Positions 62,105 through 64,000 of a stretch of 64,000 nt of DNA are shown in pieces. Source of the DNA: Sanguibacter keddieii DSM 10542. GTDB lineage: Bacteria; Actinomycetota; Actinomycetes; Actinomycetales; Cellulomonadaceae. A program made the position numbers and the translations under genes. Within the stretch, counting starts at the first letter, position 1; every line of letters begins with the position of its first letter. The stretch is from contig NC_013521.1 in NCBI RefSeq assembly GCF_000024925.1, positions 3,658,001-3,722,000 on the forward strand, written 5' to 3'. Below the pieces are notes generated by a model. It was not told the origin of the DNA. It worked only from the letters and a program-made list of their open reading frames with translations, and ran no database searches.

Positions 62105-62947
62105 ATGCTGATCGCGTATCTCGACGAGTTCGGCCACATCGGCCCGTACATCGAAGACGGCCACAAGAAGTTCGGGCACCATCCCGTCTTCGGCTACGCA
62201 GGGTTCGTCCTCCCGGCGAACAACGCCAGGCGTCTGGGGTCAGCGTTCAAGAAGGTGAAGACCTCTCTGTTCCGCACTGAGATCGAGTCCTCAGCCACAC
62301 CCGCTCAGTGGGAACGCAAGGGCTCGGAGTACTTCAGCACTGGGAGCATCCAGAAGTACCCGGGACAGGTCCGGGCGTTCACCGGGCTCGTCAGGCAGCT
62401 GAAGGCCCTCGGCGGCCAGATCTTCTACTACGGAGACGAGAAGCAGAGAGGAACACTTGCTCAGACCGGTCGAGAAGCAAACGTGATCGCCCTCGACGCT
62501 CTGAAACAGACGATCGACAGGCTCTGCACCCATGCCGACAGGTCGGACGACGACCTTCTGATCCTCATGGACGCGATCACCGACAAGACTCGCAGAGAGC
62601 TCGTCGCGAAGATGTACGCACACATCTACGGACGCGACCGCCAGGAGATGCGTCGGATCGTCGAGGCGCCGCTGCACATCGAGAGCAACCTGAACTCAGG
62701 GGTGCAGCTCGCCGACTGGATCTGCGCACTCATCACCAGGTCCTCGCACTACCAGCTCGTCGAGGACTCGCCCTTCGGATGGGCTCCTCGGTACTTTGCC
62801 GACCATCTCCAGGGGATGTTCACCTACGAGTCGAAGCTTCATCTGCTCTCCGGCCCGCCAGTCCACCACAGCAGCATCCTCAGGATGGACCCGGTCAGCT
62901 GCCGCCCAGAACTCGCGGGGAACCTCGACAGCCGGACCGTCCCCTGA
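62105..62947 (+). CDS. DUF3800 protein
   Basis: The 280-residue protein starts with the DUF3800 motif MLIAYLDEFGHIGPY (Asp7, Glu8), has a second acidic motif LILMDAITDK in the middle and a third, SGVQLADWICALI, in the C-terminal half. These acidic residues fit an RNase H-like nuclease fold, but no activity is established for the family, which is common in genomic islands and phage-related regions. GAGGGGAG lies 4 nt before the ATG at 62105. Its codon use is visibly less G/C-rich at third positions than its neighbours (for example AAG/AAC with many T- and A-ending codons), which hints at horizontal transfer. Confidence 0.85.
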   Translation: MLIAYLDEFGHIGPYIEDGHKKFGHHPVFGYAGFVLPANNARRLGSAFKKVKTSLFRTEIESSATPAQWERKGSEYFSTGSIQKYPGQVRAFTGLVRQLKALGGQIFYYGDEKQRGTLAQTGREANVIALDALKQTIDRLCTHADRSDDDLLILMDAITDKTRRELVAKMYAHIYGRDRQEMRRIVEAPLHIESNLNSGVQLADWICALITRSSHYQLVEDSPFGWAPRYFADHLQGMFTYESKLHLLSGPPVHHSSILRMDPVSCRPELAGNLDSRTVP

Positions 62948-63027
62948 GCGCGCCCTCCCACCCCTCCGACCAATGGACGCCTCCGTCTCATCGCCGCTCC
63001 AGCGCGACATCCCGGACAGACTGTCAC

Positions 63028-63033
63028 TAGGGT
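63028..63033 (+). promoter_or_regulatory. -10 element TAGGGT of a probable leaderless malic enzyme mRNA
   Basis: TAGGGT ends 6 nt before the ATG at 63040. With this spacing the mRNA would begin at the start codon. Confidence 0.5.
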
Positions 63034-63039
63034 TGCCGG

Positions 63040-64000
<961 letters not shown>

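Overview
The window is a 64 kb piece of a high-GC actinobacterial chromosome. Codon third positions are almost all G or C, start codons are often GTG, genes in operons overlap by 4 bp (ATGA or GTGA), and several genes look leaderless with a TAGGxT -10 element 6 nt before the start codon. The gene content (MrfA-like helicase, Tad pilus block with Ssd, DUF4244 pilin, F420-dependent enzyme, xylan and galactoside catabolism) fits a soil or plant-associated member of Micrococcales, such as a Cellulomonas/Sanguibacter-like organism. The genus is an inference, not something I can prove.

Layout. 0-3.5 kb: nirBD nitrite reductase (minus strand) and a divergent GNAT acetyltransferase, separated by a large perfect hairpin. 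3.7-9.9 kb: Leloir/melibiose block (galK, galT, GH36 alpha-galactosidase) with a divergent ROK regulator. 10-12.4 kb: a kinase-fold protein, a lipoprotein and a DUF1361 membrane protein. 12.4-27.2 kb: fifteen collinear minus-strand genes that I read as a class V lanthipeptide (lanthidin, cacaoidin/lexapeptide-like) cluster. 27.5-43.3 kb: a GPP34-like gene, then a xylan-oligosaccharide locus (CE7 esterase, LacI regulator, GH3, two sugar permeases, binding lipoprotein, GH39, DUF624, GH42, GH67). 43.4-47.7 kb: DEAD/H helicase, Fic AMPylase preceded by two 32-bp palindromic operators, and a small membrane protein. 47.9-54.3 kb: M20 amidohydrolase with L-serine dehydratase, DUF1963 protein, AlkC-type glycosylase, 1c-type aminotransferase. 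54.5-60.7 kb: zinc-finger sigma factor and the Tad pilus genes. 60.9-64 kb: HAD phosphatase, a structured intergenic region, DUF3800 protein and the start of an NAD-malic enzyme.

The most exciting system is the lanthipeptide cluster. Two tandem 69-residue precursors share a leader and carry only two cysteines each, in SSxPC at the core start and TFDHGC at the end. Next to them are an APH-fold kinase (LxmK-like) and a HopA1-domain protein (LxmY-like). Upstream lie an exporter, a small membrane protein, a two-component system, a second APH-like protein that has lost its catalytic residues, an HFCD flavoprotein (C-terminal Cys decarboxylation, AviMeCys), an LLM/F420-type reductase (dehydroalanine to D-Ala), a second ABC transporter, an M16 protease pair with a single intact zinc site, and a SAM methyltransferase (N-terminal dimethylation). 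Together they predict a peptide with an N-terminal dimethyl-lanthionine ring, D-alanines and a C-terminal AviMeCys ring.

The xylan locus is also coherent. None of its enzymes has a signal peptide, so acetylated, glucuronidated xylo-oligosaccharides would be imported whole and trimmed in the cytoplasm. No ATPase subunit is encoded there, which points to a shared ATPase elsewhere. No tRNA, rRNA, CRISPR array, insertion sequence or prophage was recognised.
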